DNA of 52,676 nt from Deltaproteobacteria bacterium (lineage in GTDB: Bacteria; Desulfobacterota; Desulfarculia; Adiutricales; Adiutricaceae): NCBI GenBank assembly GCA_031276865.1, contig JAISMF010000032.1, positions 1-52,676 of the forward strand, read 5' to 3'. The position numbers and the translations under genes were made by a program. The notes below the pieces were generated by a model. It was not told where the DNA came from. It ran no database searches and saw only the letters and a program-made list of their open reading frames with translations. The stretch's first letter is position 1; each line of letters starts with the position of its first letter. Of this stretch, positions 9,430 to 17,412 are shown piece after piece.

Positions 9430-11451
9430 CTAGAAGCCGTTTTTCACCAGGAGGGCCGTCCCCAGGGCGTTCAAGGCGGAGCGGAGGGCCGGAGGGACGG
9501 AGGGGTTCTCCACCAGATTTCTCACCGCTTCGACTTTTTTCCCCGCGATGAGGGACGCCTCGTTCGCCAGCGCGGCCTCGAAGGGATCCAAAGAGGAGAG
9601 TTCCCCCATTGTTTTAGCGTCGTCCAGGGCGAAGGCCGTCTCCACGAGGGCCCGGGCCCGGGGATCCAAAAGGAGCGCGAGGAAGCCGTTTTTAAAGTCC
9701 GGCATCTTTCCTTTCCCGGAAAAATCCGGCCCCAGATCCTCCAGGAGGATCCCCCTTTCGGCTATCCTCAGCCACGCCGGCCTCACCGGCGCCTTCCCGT
9801 TCTGCTTCCTTAAAGCCTCGACCACCCCGTCGTAGACCGCGGAGGCTATGAGCTCCCCTATTTTGGAGTGCCCCCCGGTGTAGTCCAGGGGCGCTCCGTT
9901 TCCCCCCGTCACCACGATGACGTCGTCCGTGCCCGTGCCCGTCGCCGGATTTTCCCGGGGAGTCTGGGCGCTTCGCACGTCCATGTCCCAGAGGGCCGCG
10001 GTCTTGGCCTCGGTCGCGACTATCGCGGCCGAGGCGGCTCCGCCGGGGCTTAGGGCGCGGTTGGAAAGGAGGATGATGTTTATGGTGCCCTGGTACCAGC
10101 CTCCCGTGTCTTTGGAGGTCCTAAGGGCGTTTCCGTCCACCCCGGCGGTGACCAGGGCCGTCACCCGCAGATCCCGATAAGTCCGGCTTTGTACGGAGAG
10201 GGCCCTTAGATCCGCTCCGGTGAAGAGGATGGAGCTCCGGCTCCGCTCGAGCTTCAGGGCCGCGAAGAGGGCGTCCTGGGCCTTCTCCCAGCCGTCCCGG
10301 TGCCTGATGCTCCAGGTCATGGGAGGCGAGCCCGAGTTGCCCACGGTCGAGACCGCGTTCCAGGCCCCGTCTCCGGAGCTGATCACGTTCTGGGGCGAGA
10401 CGAAGTCGATAAGAAGGGTCCGGTGGGGGAAATCGAAGAGGTGGTACTCCACCACCCTGGCCTCCTTCACGTAGGGGATCCCGGGGAGGGGGATCGGGGT
10501 GGTTTTGACGATGGAGGAGTCCCTCACGAAGTTTTCCGGATCCCCGTAGAGATCGAAGTAGAGGTCCGCCGAGAGCCAGGCCGTGAAGTAGCCCGTGTGG
10601 GCGCTGGTGAGGTTGGTGAGGGCGCAGGGGTAGTAATGGATGTTTTTCAGGGCCTCGTTTCGGGACCAGGGCGACGTCTTTTTCAGCCGATCCACCGCCG
10701 CCCGGTCTTTCTGGCAGCCGTAGACGAACTGGGGATCGAAGCGGGCGAACTCGTCGCCGCTTAACGGCTTCAAGCCGTCCCCCTCCGTTTCGAAGGGGAT
10801 CCCTCCGGCGCTTCTTATCATGACGGTTTCATAGGAGTCCTTCCCCGGCGTCCCGACCCTTCCGTCTCCCAGGTCCCTGAGCCTTAGGACCCTCCGGCGC
10901 TCGCCTGGGGGGATTTTTTCCACTTTGAGCTTTATGGTTTCCAAAAAGTCCCGAGATTCGGCCACGGCCTCCCGTCCCTCTTTTTCTTTATGAAAGAAAG
11001 CCGCGAGGCGCAGGATCCTATCCTCGCTTTCCTCCGGAAGGAGCGTGTCGCTCCAGGCTAAAAGCGGAATCTTTTTTCCCTCCAAGGCGCTTAGGGCCTT
11101 TTCGTAATTTCCCGTTTCCACCACGATCAGATCGGGTTCAAGATCCAGAACCCTCTTCCAGTCGGGAGCATCCTTGGGGCCCACCGCCGGGACGCCCGCC
11201 AGGCACTCGAAGTAGCTGTCCTCGGTCGTTATCCCTTTTAAAGCGGAGCCGATCTCGAGCGAGCAGAGCGTCTCCGAGGCCCCGGGAGCGAGGGACGCCA
11301 CCCGCGAGGGCGCCTGGGACGCGTTTAACGTTCGACCCAGATCGTCCGTGAACGTGGCGGCGCGAAGGATGGAGGGGAGGGCGGCTAAAAGAAAGAGGAT
11401 GAGCGCCAGGGAGGGGGCGGCCCCGGTTTTCCTTTTAATTTTTTCGATCAC
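9430..11451 (-). CDS. Exported fusion of BtuF-like corrinoid-binding domain and CbiZ amidohydrolase domain
   Basis: This 673-residue protein begins with a Sec signal peptide (about 1-31, ending AAT). Residues 33-310 look like a BtuF/FepB periplasmic binding domain: a TFTDDLGR start, RVASLAPGASETL, and LDLEPDLIVVE. Residues 330-550 are a CbiZ domain with TEAKTAAL (480-487) and ATGTGTDD (503-510), then YTGGHSKIGELIA. CbiZ is an adenosylcobinamide amidohydrolase that removes the lower-ligand loop of corrinoids so they can be rebuilt. Residues 557-673 are an extra region (see findings). CbiZ is normally cytoplasmic, so an exported form would trim corrinoids in the periplasm at the point of capture; this location is inferred from the signal peptide. 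The gene heads away from the lipoprotein and cobN genes and is separated from them by an IS fragment. Domain calls are strong; the biochemical role is inferred. Confidence 0.88.
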   Translation of the reverse strand: MIEKIKRKTGAAPSLALILFLLAALPSILRAATFTDDLGRTLNASQAPSRVASLAPGASETLCSLEIGSALKGITTEDSYFECLAGVPAVGPKDAPDWKRVLDLEPDLIVVETGNYEKALSALEGKKIPLLAWSDTLLPEESEDRILRLAAFFHKEKEGREAVAESRDFLETIKLKVEKIPPGERRRVLRLRDLGDGRVGTPGKDSYETVMIRSAGGIPFETEGDGLKPLSGDEFARFDPQFVYGCQKDRAAVDRLKKTSPWSRNEALKNIHYYPCALTNLTSAHTGYFTAWLSADLYFDLYGDPENFVRDSSIVKTTPIPLPGIPYVKEARVVEYHLFDFPHRTLLIDFVSPQNVISSGDGAWNAVSTVGNSGSPPMTWSIRHRDGWEKAQDALFAALKLERSRSSILFTGADLRALSVQSRTYRDLRVTALVTAGVDGNALRTSKDTGGWYQGTINIILLSNRALSPGGAASAAIVATEAKTAALWDMDVRSAQTPRENPATGTGTDDVIVVTGGNGAPLDYTGGHSKIGELIASAVYDGVVEALRKQNGKAPVRPAWLRIAERGILLEDLGPDFSGKGKMPDFKNGFLALLLDPRARALVETAFALDDAKTMGELSSLDPFEAALANEASLIAGKKVEAVRNLVENPSVPPALRSALNALGTALLVKNGF

Positions 11452-11719
11452 TTCGGTTGGTCCTTTTTGAAATTGATAATTCGAAACGCTTGTGGATGTT
11501 TCCCGTAAGGTCGCGTAAAGCGGGGTTTAAGCGCTTTGGCGTTTAGGAAATGAATTTGTTGCTTCGACGGTTAATTATTAGAATAAAGCCGTATATCGTG
11601 GAAATCCTCTATAAATTTCGATGGTTGGAGGGATTTAAGCGCGAAAAGCGCCAATGAAACCTGGTGTTTCCGAAAAATACGATACCGAATATTAAAAGCG
11701 CGGCACAGCCGCTCTCTTT

Positions 11720-11965
11720 ATGTTCCACTCCCCTTGGAATTCTTGGCGAAGGGTTGATGTTCTAGAGCGTAGAACAAAAATGGATTGGGCCTTTAAGATT
11801 AAAAAATTAGTAGATATCGACTTCCCTGAAGCAAAAAAATTTATCATTGTATGTGATAACCTTAACTCGCGCTCCATGAAATATTTATATTCAACCTTCA
11901 CAAAAGAGGATGCAGACAGAATCACAAAACGTATTGAATTTCACAAATTTAGACGCCAAAAATAA
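11720..11965 (+). pseudogene. Fragment of an IS630-type DDE transposase
   Basis: About 80 residues remain of a transposase core. IIVCDNLNSRS, followed by YLYSTFTKEDADRI and RIEFHK, matches the second catalytic Asp region of one IS630 group (usual form CDNLNTH...LYEAF...FHYTPKHGSWLN). The frame ends before the glutamate motif, and no N-terminal half is present upstream. It sits in AT-rich DNA between two corrinoid genes and marks an old insertion. It is a different IS630 group from the broken element at 50.4-51.5 kb. Confidence 0.65.
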
Positions 11966-12101
11966 AAACAAAAGCGAATCGGGAAGCGTTAAGTTTTAGG
12001 CGCTTCAGGGGGATGGAGCGATAACGCCGAAGAGATCGCGTAAAAAACGCGGCGGGCGGAGCGGATCCGCCCGTTCCCACCCGCCGGATCTTTTAGCCGT
12101 T

Positions 12102-13283
12102 TTAATCCGGCAGGCGCTGAAAATAGGTGAGGGTCTCGGGGCGGCAGACGTCGGGGCGCAAGACCGAGCAGAGTTCCCGCGCCACCCGGTCCAGGTTGGC
12201 GGAGTCCTCGAAGAGTTTGCCCTGGGGAACCAGGACGATTCCGCCCTTTTGAAAGGCCCTGAAGCCTGCGAGATCGGGATGCAGCCTCACGTAGTCCGCC
12301 TTGTTTGCCACTCCGCTTTCGAAGAGGATGTTGGCGAAGAAGACGGAGGCGTCCTTCGAGCGATGGATGAATTCCTCAATTCCCACTTCCGTGGTGCCGT
12401 GGCGTTGGTCGCGGAAGACGAAGTCGCCTCCGCAGGCGTCGATGAGCTCGGAAAACCAGAAGTCGCCCGCGAGGGTGAAGATCTTCTTGTGGTAATAGAT
12501 CCCCCAGGAGACGGTCGGGCGGCTTTTCCCCCGAGTGGCGCGCCTGATGGCGTCGACCTCGCCTTCGATCCTTTCAACGATCCCCCGGGCCTTCTCCCTT
12601 TCGCCGAAGAGGCCCCCCATGAAGTTGATGAGTTCTAGGCGGTTTTCCAGCCCGTTGTCGTCGTGGGCGTAGGTGGCGGCCGCGGGGATGCCCAGATCTC
12701 GCAGTTTTCCCAGGCTCTCGACGCTGGAAAGGAGGACCAGCCCCGGTTTCATTAAAAGGATGTTCTCGAAATCCAGGGCGTTCCACTCCCCCACGTAGGC
12801 CACCCTACCGCTTTCAAGCCTCTCTTTCATGTCCGGATCGAACCATTCGATTTCGTTGTACGAAACGCCTACGACGCTGTCCCCTTTTCCCAGGCTCCGG
12901 ATGATGGAGAAGTCGTAGGTGCCGGAGGCTATGATCACCCTTTCCGCCGGAATCCTCACGATTTCCGAAGGCTCGAAGCCCTTGAGCCCCGCCGGGAGGG
13001 CCTCCCCTTGGGGGACCAGGGCCAGTTTTCTGTTCAACTGATCGGAAGTGAGCGTCCAGCCGTCCCGATCCTCGAAGGCGAAGGGGGGGATTCCCCCCCC
13101 TTCGCCGGAGCAGGCGCAGAAGAGGAGGAGGAGGAAGAGGAGGGGGAGGCGGCGGAGCCCGGGGAAAAGGGTCCCGGGGATCCCGGGGAAAAGAGTCCCG
13201 GGGATCCCGGGGAAAAAGATTCCGGGGATCCCGGGGAGGGGGGCGGCGTTTGGGCGGCCGGAAGGGCCGGGTCTCTCGGTCAC
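12102..13283 (-). CDS. btuF: BtuF/FepB-type ABC transporter substrate-binding lipoprotein
   Basis: This 393-residue protein binds a metal complex, probably a corrinoid, for an ABC importer. A hydrophobic stretch (about 46-57) ends FCACSG, a lipobox-like site with Cys58 the likely lipidated residue. The mature part has RVIIASGTYDFSIIRSLGKGDSVVGV and ILLMKPGLVLLSS, the usual landmarks of the type III binding-protein fold. Its GTG start at 13283 lies just past the cobN stop, so the two genes are translationally close and share an operon. The 42 residues before the hydrophobic core include three PGIP(G)xxF-type repeats encoded by 24-bp DNA repeats. No later ATG, GTG or TTG exists before the signal core, so these repeats must be translated if the protein is exported. 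The substrate could instead be heme or siderophore. Confidence 0.8.
   Translation of the reverse strand: MTERPGPSGRPNAAPLPGIPGIFFPGIPGTLFPGIPGTLFPGLRRLPLLFLLLLFCACSGEGGGIPPFAFEDRDGWTLTSDQLNRKLALVPQGEALPAGLKGFEPSEIVRIPAERVIIASGTYDFSIIRSLGKGDSVVGVSYNEIEWFDPDMKERLESGRVAYVGEWNALDFENILLMKPGLVLLSSVESLGKLRDLGIPAAATYAHDDNGLENRLELINFMGGLFGEREKARGIVERIEGEVDAIRRATRGKSRPTVSWGIYYHKKIFTLAGDFWFSELIDACGGDFVFRDQRHGTTEVGIEEFIHRSKDASVFFANILFESGVANKADYVRLHPDLAGFRAFQKGGIVLVPQGKLFEDSANLDRVARELCSVLRPDVCRPETLTYFQRLPD
13158..13241. repeat. 24-bp tandem repeat (3.5 copies) inside the lipoprotein leader
   Basis: Units begin at 13158, 13182 and 13206, each opening CCCGGGGAAAA, with a partial fourth at 13230. Because 24 is a multiple of three, copy-number change would add or remove eight residues (PGIPGTLF-like) without shifting the frame. 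Confidence 0.88.
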
Positions 13284-13287
13284 TTCT

Positions 13288-16200
13288 TCAGCGTCCCAGA
13301 AAGGAGTCCATCTTCTCCTTCCAGCGGAGGACGTCCTTCGCGGTCACTATGTCCACCGAGCCCCCCTGGAGGTCCCCTCCGAAGGCCTCGGTGGACTCCT
13401 CCAGGACGCCCTCCAAGGAGAGGTAGTTCTCCTTCAGGCCCTCGAGGATCTCCGGATCCGCCTCCCAGAGGCCGCGGCTTTGGGCCTCCAAAAGGCGCCT
13501 TCCGATCTCCTCCAAGGCCCAGGGGTTCGTCTTCTCGAAGAACTCCCGGTTCTCGGGGTTGAGGTAATAGGTTCGGGCCAGCTCGTCGAAGACCTTGGCG
13601 TCCAGCTCCCCGGTGGTGGCCTGCCAGCCGAAGACGTTGGAGACGCGTCTGGATATGTCCGCCGCTCCCTTGTAGCCGTGCTTCTTCATGTCGTTTATCC
13701 AGCCGGGGTTTAACAGCCTGGCCCTAAGCGAGCGGCCCAGCTCCTCGGAGAGGGAGCGCACCGAAAGGGCCCCGGGCTCCCGGGCGTCGGCCAGGTAGTT
13801 TCTGGCCTTTTTCCCCTTGAGGCCCTCCACCGCCAAAGACATGCCCCCCGCGGCGGAGAAGAAGCCGCCGCAGTTTAAAAAGTCCTGCTCGTCGGAGTTG
13901 AGCTTCTGGCTGTTTATGTCCACCCTCTTCAAGGTCGCCTTGAAGGATCCGGGGGCCGCGCGGCCGTAGTCGTCCGCGCCGTAGACGAAGCTGTTGTGGA
14001 GGATGAAGACGTCGGCCAGGTCCTTTTCGGTTTCCCAAGCCGAGGCCATGACCGCGTAGTAGACCCCGCCGGAGTAGGAGCCGGGGGCGTTGGAGTAGAT
14101 CCGCGACGCCGCCCTTTTGAAGCGAGCCTGGTCGTCCTCCTCCGTCTCGCTTCGGGCCTCCGGGCTTTTCTCCATTTCCATGTTCTCCAACGTGTGGAGG
14201 CGCACGTAGTTGTCCTCCTCGTCTAACGCGGCCACGGCCTTGACGGCCCTATCCAAAAGGCTCACGGCCTCGGGAAAGGAGTCGCGGATGATTCCGCTCA
14301 TGCGCACGGTTAAATCGATACGCGGGCGCTTCAACTCTTCCCGGGGGATCACGGCGAAGTCCACGACCTTGCCGCTTTCCGACCACACGGGTTCGGCCCC
14401 CACGAGGTGGAGCATCTCGGAGAACTCCTCCCCGTCGCAGTTGACGAGATCCGAGCTTATCCAGAAAAAGGAGACGCTCAAGGGGTAGCGCCCCTCCTCG
14501 GAGAGAAACCTCGCCAAGGTGGCCTCGGAAAGCTGTTTTCCCACCTTCCAGGCCGCTCGGGTGGGAACGAGCGAGGGATCCCGCGAGTAGAAGTTGCGCC
14601 CGGTGGGGAGCACATCCTCCCGTCCCTTGAAGATCAAGGCCGAGGGGCCGGGGGTCAGGTAGCCGGCGCCCAGGGCGCCGGCCAGGGACCCCAGCTCGTC
14701 AGTGGCCCCAAGGCGCTCCAGGATTCCTAAAATCCGCTCCCGGCTTTTTTCAAGGCCCGCGAGAATGTCCTGGGAATCCCCCCTTTCCCTAATCCGGTCG
14801 AGGAGGTCCAGATCCTTCAGGACGCTTTCCAGATCCGATCCGTCCACCAGGCCCTGGATGAATTTTATGGCGAGTCGGGCGATCTCCTCCAGGATCTCTC
14901 CGCCGGAAAGAAAGCCGTCTCCGATTATCTCGTCGGAGCGTTTCACGAGTTCAGCGTAGTCGAGGCCCTTCGCCCGACAAAGCCTCCCCCTAATCGAGGG
15001 CTCCTCCGGGCTCTCGAAGCGGAGGATGGAGTAGACGAAGGGCGCGATCTCGTCTGGCGCGGGGTTTTTTCCGAAGGCGTGGAGGCCGGTTTCGATCAAA
15101 GACGAGGCGCAGTCGTTCAAGGCCCTCCGGATGAGCGGGGCGAGGGAGTCGAAATCGCCCTGGAAGCCTTCGAGGATGCCGGAAAGGGAGGATTTTCCAG
15201 CCTTTTCGCGGATCATCTCCTCCAACTCCCTTTTTCTTCCCCCGTCGCGGACGATCCGCTCCCTTTCGCCCAGGAGCTCCCGAATCTCGGCGAGCTCGCC
15301 GTAGAGGCCGGACTCTTTAAAGACCGTCTGGCGGTGATCCACCAAGGCCGCGTAGGAGCGCCGTTTCGCGATCATCCCGTCGGAGGTGACGTCCGCGTTG
15401 TAGATGTAGACGTTGGGGGCCTCGTGGAGGGCGAGATCGGGGTAGCAGGACTCCGAGAGGCCGGCGCTTTTCCCGGGGAGGCACTCCAGGTTTCCGTGGG
15501 CGCCCACGTGCACGATCACGTCCGCCCCGAAGCCGTCCTTCTCCTGGAGCCAGCGGTAGCTCGCCAGGTACTGGTGCGGCGGGGGGACCAACGGGTCCTG
15601 GAGGATCACGCAGACCCTCCCGTCGCAGCGCGCCCCGGCGCAGCCCCTTTTGGGCTGGAGCATGACCAAGGCGTTCTCGCCCAATTTCCGGCCGGTGATG
15701 ACGATGTCGCCGTCCAAAACCATGGCCGGAGGGACGCCCTCGATCTCCTCTCCCGGAGGCTTTCCCCAGGCCTCGGTTATCCGGGCCTTGACGTCTTCCG
15801 GGTAGCGATCGAACCACTTGAGGTAGTCGGAAAGGGGAAGCCTCTTCAGCGCGCCGCCCTTCCCCACGATCTCCTCCACCGTGGTCCAGCGGAAATCCGC
15901 CACGGCCTTGTGGTCCATGATGTCCTTGATTATAGCCTCCGGGGAGTCCGGAACGTCCACCCGGTAGCCCCGCTCTTTGAGGTCGCCTAGGATGTTTTTC
16001 AAAGACATGAAGGGATCGAGTCGGGAGGCCGCGCCCACCGTGGCCTCGACGGAGGCGCAGGGGGCGTTGTGCAGGATGAAGGCCACCTTCCGCTCGGAAG
16101 GGGGCTTGATTTTCAGATCCGCCCACTTTTTCACCCTCGCGGCCAGGCGGCGGATTCTTTCGGGATGCGGCCTCCTTAAGGTTCCCTCGTACATGTTTTC

Positions 16201-17205
16201 CCGCGTTTTTTCGGAACCGGCGATGAAGATGGGCTCCACCGCCCCCTCGAACTCGGGCATGGCCACCGACCAGGAGAGCTCGTTTAAAATCCCCCGGGGG
16301 TTCTCCTCCCACTCTTTAAGCGACTGGCGGTGGCTCGCTACCGGCTGGAAGATTGGGACGTTCAATTCCCGAAACAAGTGGACGGATCCCCGGGCGGGGG
16401 AGTCGTCTCCGACGAAGAGCGGCTCCGGGTTCTCGGGCGCCGGCTGGAAGACGCTCGTGAGTTTGACGATGGCCGAGGGGCGGACGGAGTGCGGCCCCTC
16501 CGGAGGAGAAAAGGTCCGCCGCAGAAAGTCCCGCGACTCCACGGACGCTCCGGCGTCGTCTCCGGAAATGAAGACGGGAATCGTTCCCAGACCCTCATCC
16601 TCCAAAGCTTTTACAATCTCCGCCTCCACCAGGGGCTTGTCCACGCACCAGAAATGCCGGTGCAGTATGAGCCCCGCGAAGAGGCGGGGAAGCTCGGGAA
16701 AGCGGGAGCGGTAGAAGTCCAGATAATCGGAGAGCTCGGGGTAGAAGTCTCTGTCTCCCTGAGGGTGCCACAAGCCGAAGGAGGGCGAAAGCGCGGGGGG
16801 CGGAACCTTTTCGAGATCGCCCCCGTCCAGGGCCGCCAAGTACTCCAACAGGCGGAGGGCGTTGTCCGATCCGCCCCGCTCCATGTAGGCGCTGGCCTCG
16901 GCCGCCCGCCGCGGCTCCACGGTGCCGCCGGCGAAATCGGCGCCATCACGCATGGAGAGCCAGATCTGGTGGCCCTCGAGACCCTCGGTCTGTCGGCGGA
17001 TATCCTCCCAGAAGGGCTCCTCTCCGGAGTGGACGAGCCTCACCCGGGATTCTTTTAAATGGCCGACGGCGTCCCGGCGGACCTCGGGGTCGCTTAAAAG
17101 TTTTCCGGGATAGATTTTAACCTCGGCCGCGGAAAAGCGCGCGAGGGCGTCGCTTAAACGGGCGTGGAAACCCGAGCTTGAAAGTATGGTGATTAGCATC
17201 CTCAC
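13288..17205 (-). CDS. cobN: CobN/ChlH-type chelatase large subunit, copy 1
   Basis: This 1305-residue protein belongs to the CobN/magnesium-chelatase H family, which holds the tetrapyrrole while metal is inserted (cobalt into hydrogenobyrinate diamide for CobN). Family landmarks include CAGARCDGRVCVILQDPL, HQYLASYRWLQEKDG, VHVGAHGNLECLPGKSAGL, LPTGRNFYSRDPS and HGYKGAADISRRVSNVFGW. Length is usual for the family. The ATG at 17205 begins a clean frame. It is followed by the BtuF-like lipoprotein gene in one operon, so it sits with uptake genes and not with I/D motor genes. Related CobN-like proteins in heme-uptake operons (HmuS) act on heme, so this copy could be a heme or corrinoid metal-handling enzyme instead of a biosynthetic one. 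The family call is certain; metal and substrate are open. Confidence 0.9.
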   Translation of the reverse strand: MRMLITILSSSGFHARLSDALARFSAAEVKIYPGKLLSDPEVRRDAVGHLKESRVRLVHSGEEPFWEDIRRQTEGLEGHQIWLSMRDGADFAGGTVEPRRAAEASAYMERGGSDNALRLLEYLAALDGGDLEKVPPPALSPSFGLWHPQGDRDFYPELSDYLDFYRSRFPELPRLFAGLILHRHFWCVDKPLVEAEIVKALEDEGLGTIPVFISGDDAGASVESRDFLRRTFSPPEGPHSVRPSAIVKLTSVFQPAPENPEPLFVGDDSPARGSVHLFRELNVPIFQPVASHRQSLKEWEENPRGILNELSWSVAMPEFEGAVEPIFIAGSEKTRENMYEGTLRRPHPERIRRLAARVKKWADLKIKPPSERKVAFILHNAPCASVEATVGAASRLDPFMSLKNILGDLKERGYRVDVPDSPEAIIKDIMDHKAVADFRWTTVEEIVGKGGALKRLPLSDYLKWFDRYPEDVKARITEAWGKPPGEEIEGVPPAMVLDGDIVITGRKLGENALVMLQPKRGCAGARCDGRVCVILQDPLVPPPHQYLASYRWLQEKDGFGADVIVHVGAHGNLECLPGKSAGLSESCYPDLALHEAPNVYIYNADVTSDGMIAKRRSYAALVDHRQTVFKESGLYGELAEIRELLGERERIVRDGGRKRELEEMIREKAGKSSLSGILEGFQGDFDSLAPLIRRALNDCASSLIETGLHAFGKNPAPDEIAPFVYSILRFESPEEPSIRGRLCRAKGLDYAELVKRSDEIIGDGFLSGGEILEEIARLAIKFIQGLVDGSDLESVLKDLDLLDRIRERGDSQDILAGLEKSRERILGILERLGATDELGSLAGALGAGYLTPGPSALIFKGREDVLPTGRNFYSRDPSLVPTRAAWKVGKQLSEATLARFLSEEGRYPLSVSFFWISSDLVNCDGEEFSEMLHLVGAEPVWSESGKVVDFAVIPREELKRPRIDLTVRMSGIIRDSFPEAVSLLDRAVKAVAALDEEDNYVRLHTLENMEMEKSPEARSETEEDDQARFKRAASRIYSNAPGSYSGGVYYAVMASAWETEKDLADVFILHNSFVYGADDYGRAAPGSFKATLKRVDINSQKLNSDEQDFLNCGGFFSAAGGMSLAVEGLKGKKARNYLADAREPGALSVRSLSEELGRSLRARLLNPGWINDMKKHGYKGAADISRRVSNVFGWQATTGELDAKVFDELARTYYLNPENREFFEKTNPWALEEIGRRLLEAQSRGLWEADPEILEGLKENYLSLEGVLEESTEAFGGDLQGGSVDIVTAKDVLRWKEKMDSFLGR

Positions 17206-17412
17206 TCCCTTGGATAAACGGTAACGGTAAAGAGCCGCGCGGAAAAACGTTTCCGGGGGCTGGTTGTTCAGCCGTATTCAAGCGGAGTGAGGACTTGTTT
17301 ACGGCCGCGGAAAAACCACGACGCGCGTCTGGAGGCGGCGGCGGAAAAACTACTTCGTCTTACGGCCGCCTCGAACGGGCGGGTGAAATATTCGTATCGG
17401 GGTTGGGTGGAA

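Noticed and set aside
15317..16312. 331-codon minus-strand frame inside cobN copy 1
   Set aside because: It is a Gly/Arg/Pro-rich shadow of the cobN gene in another frame, with no start site or domain.
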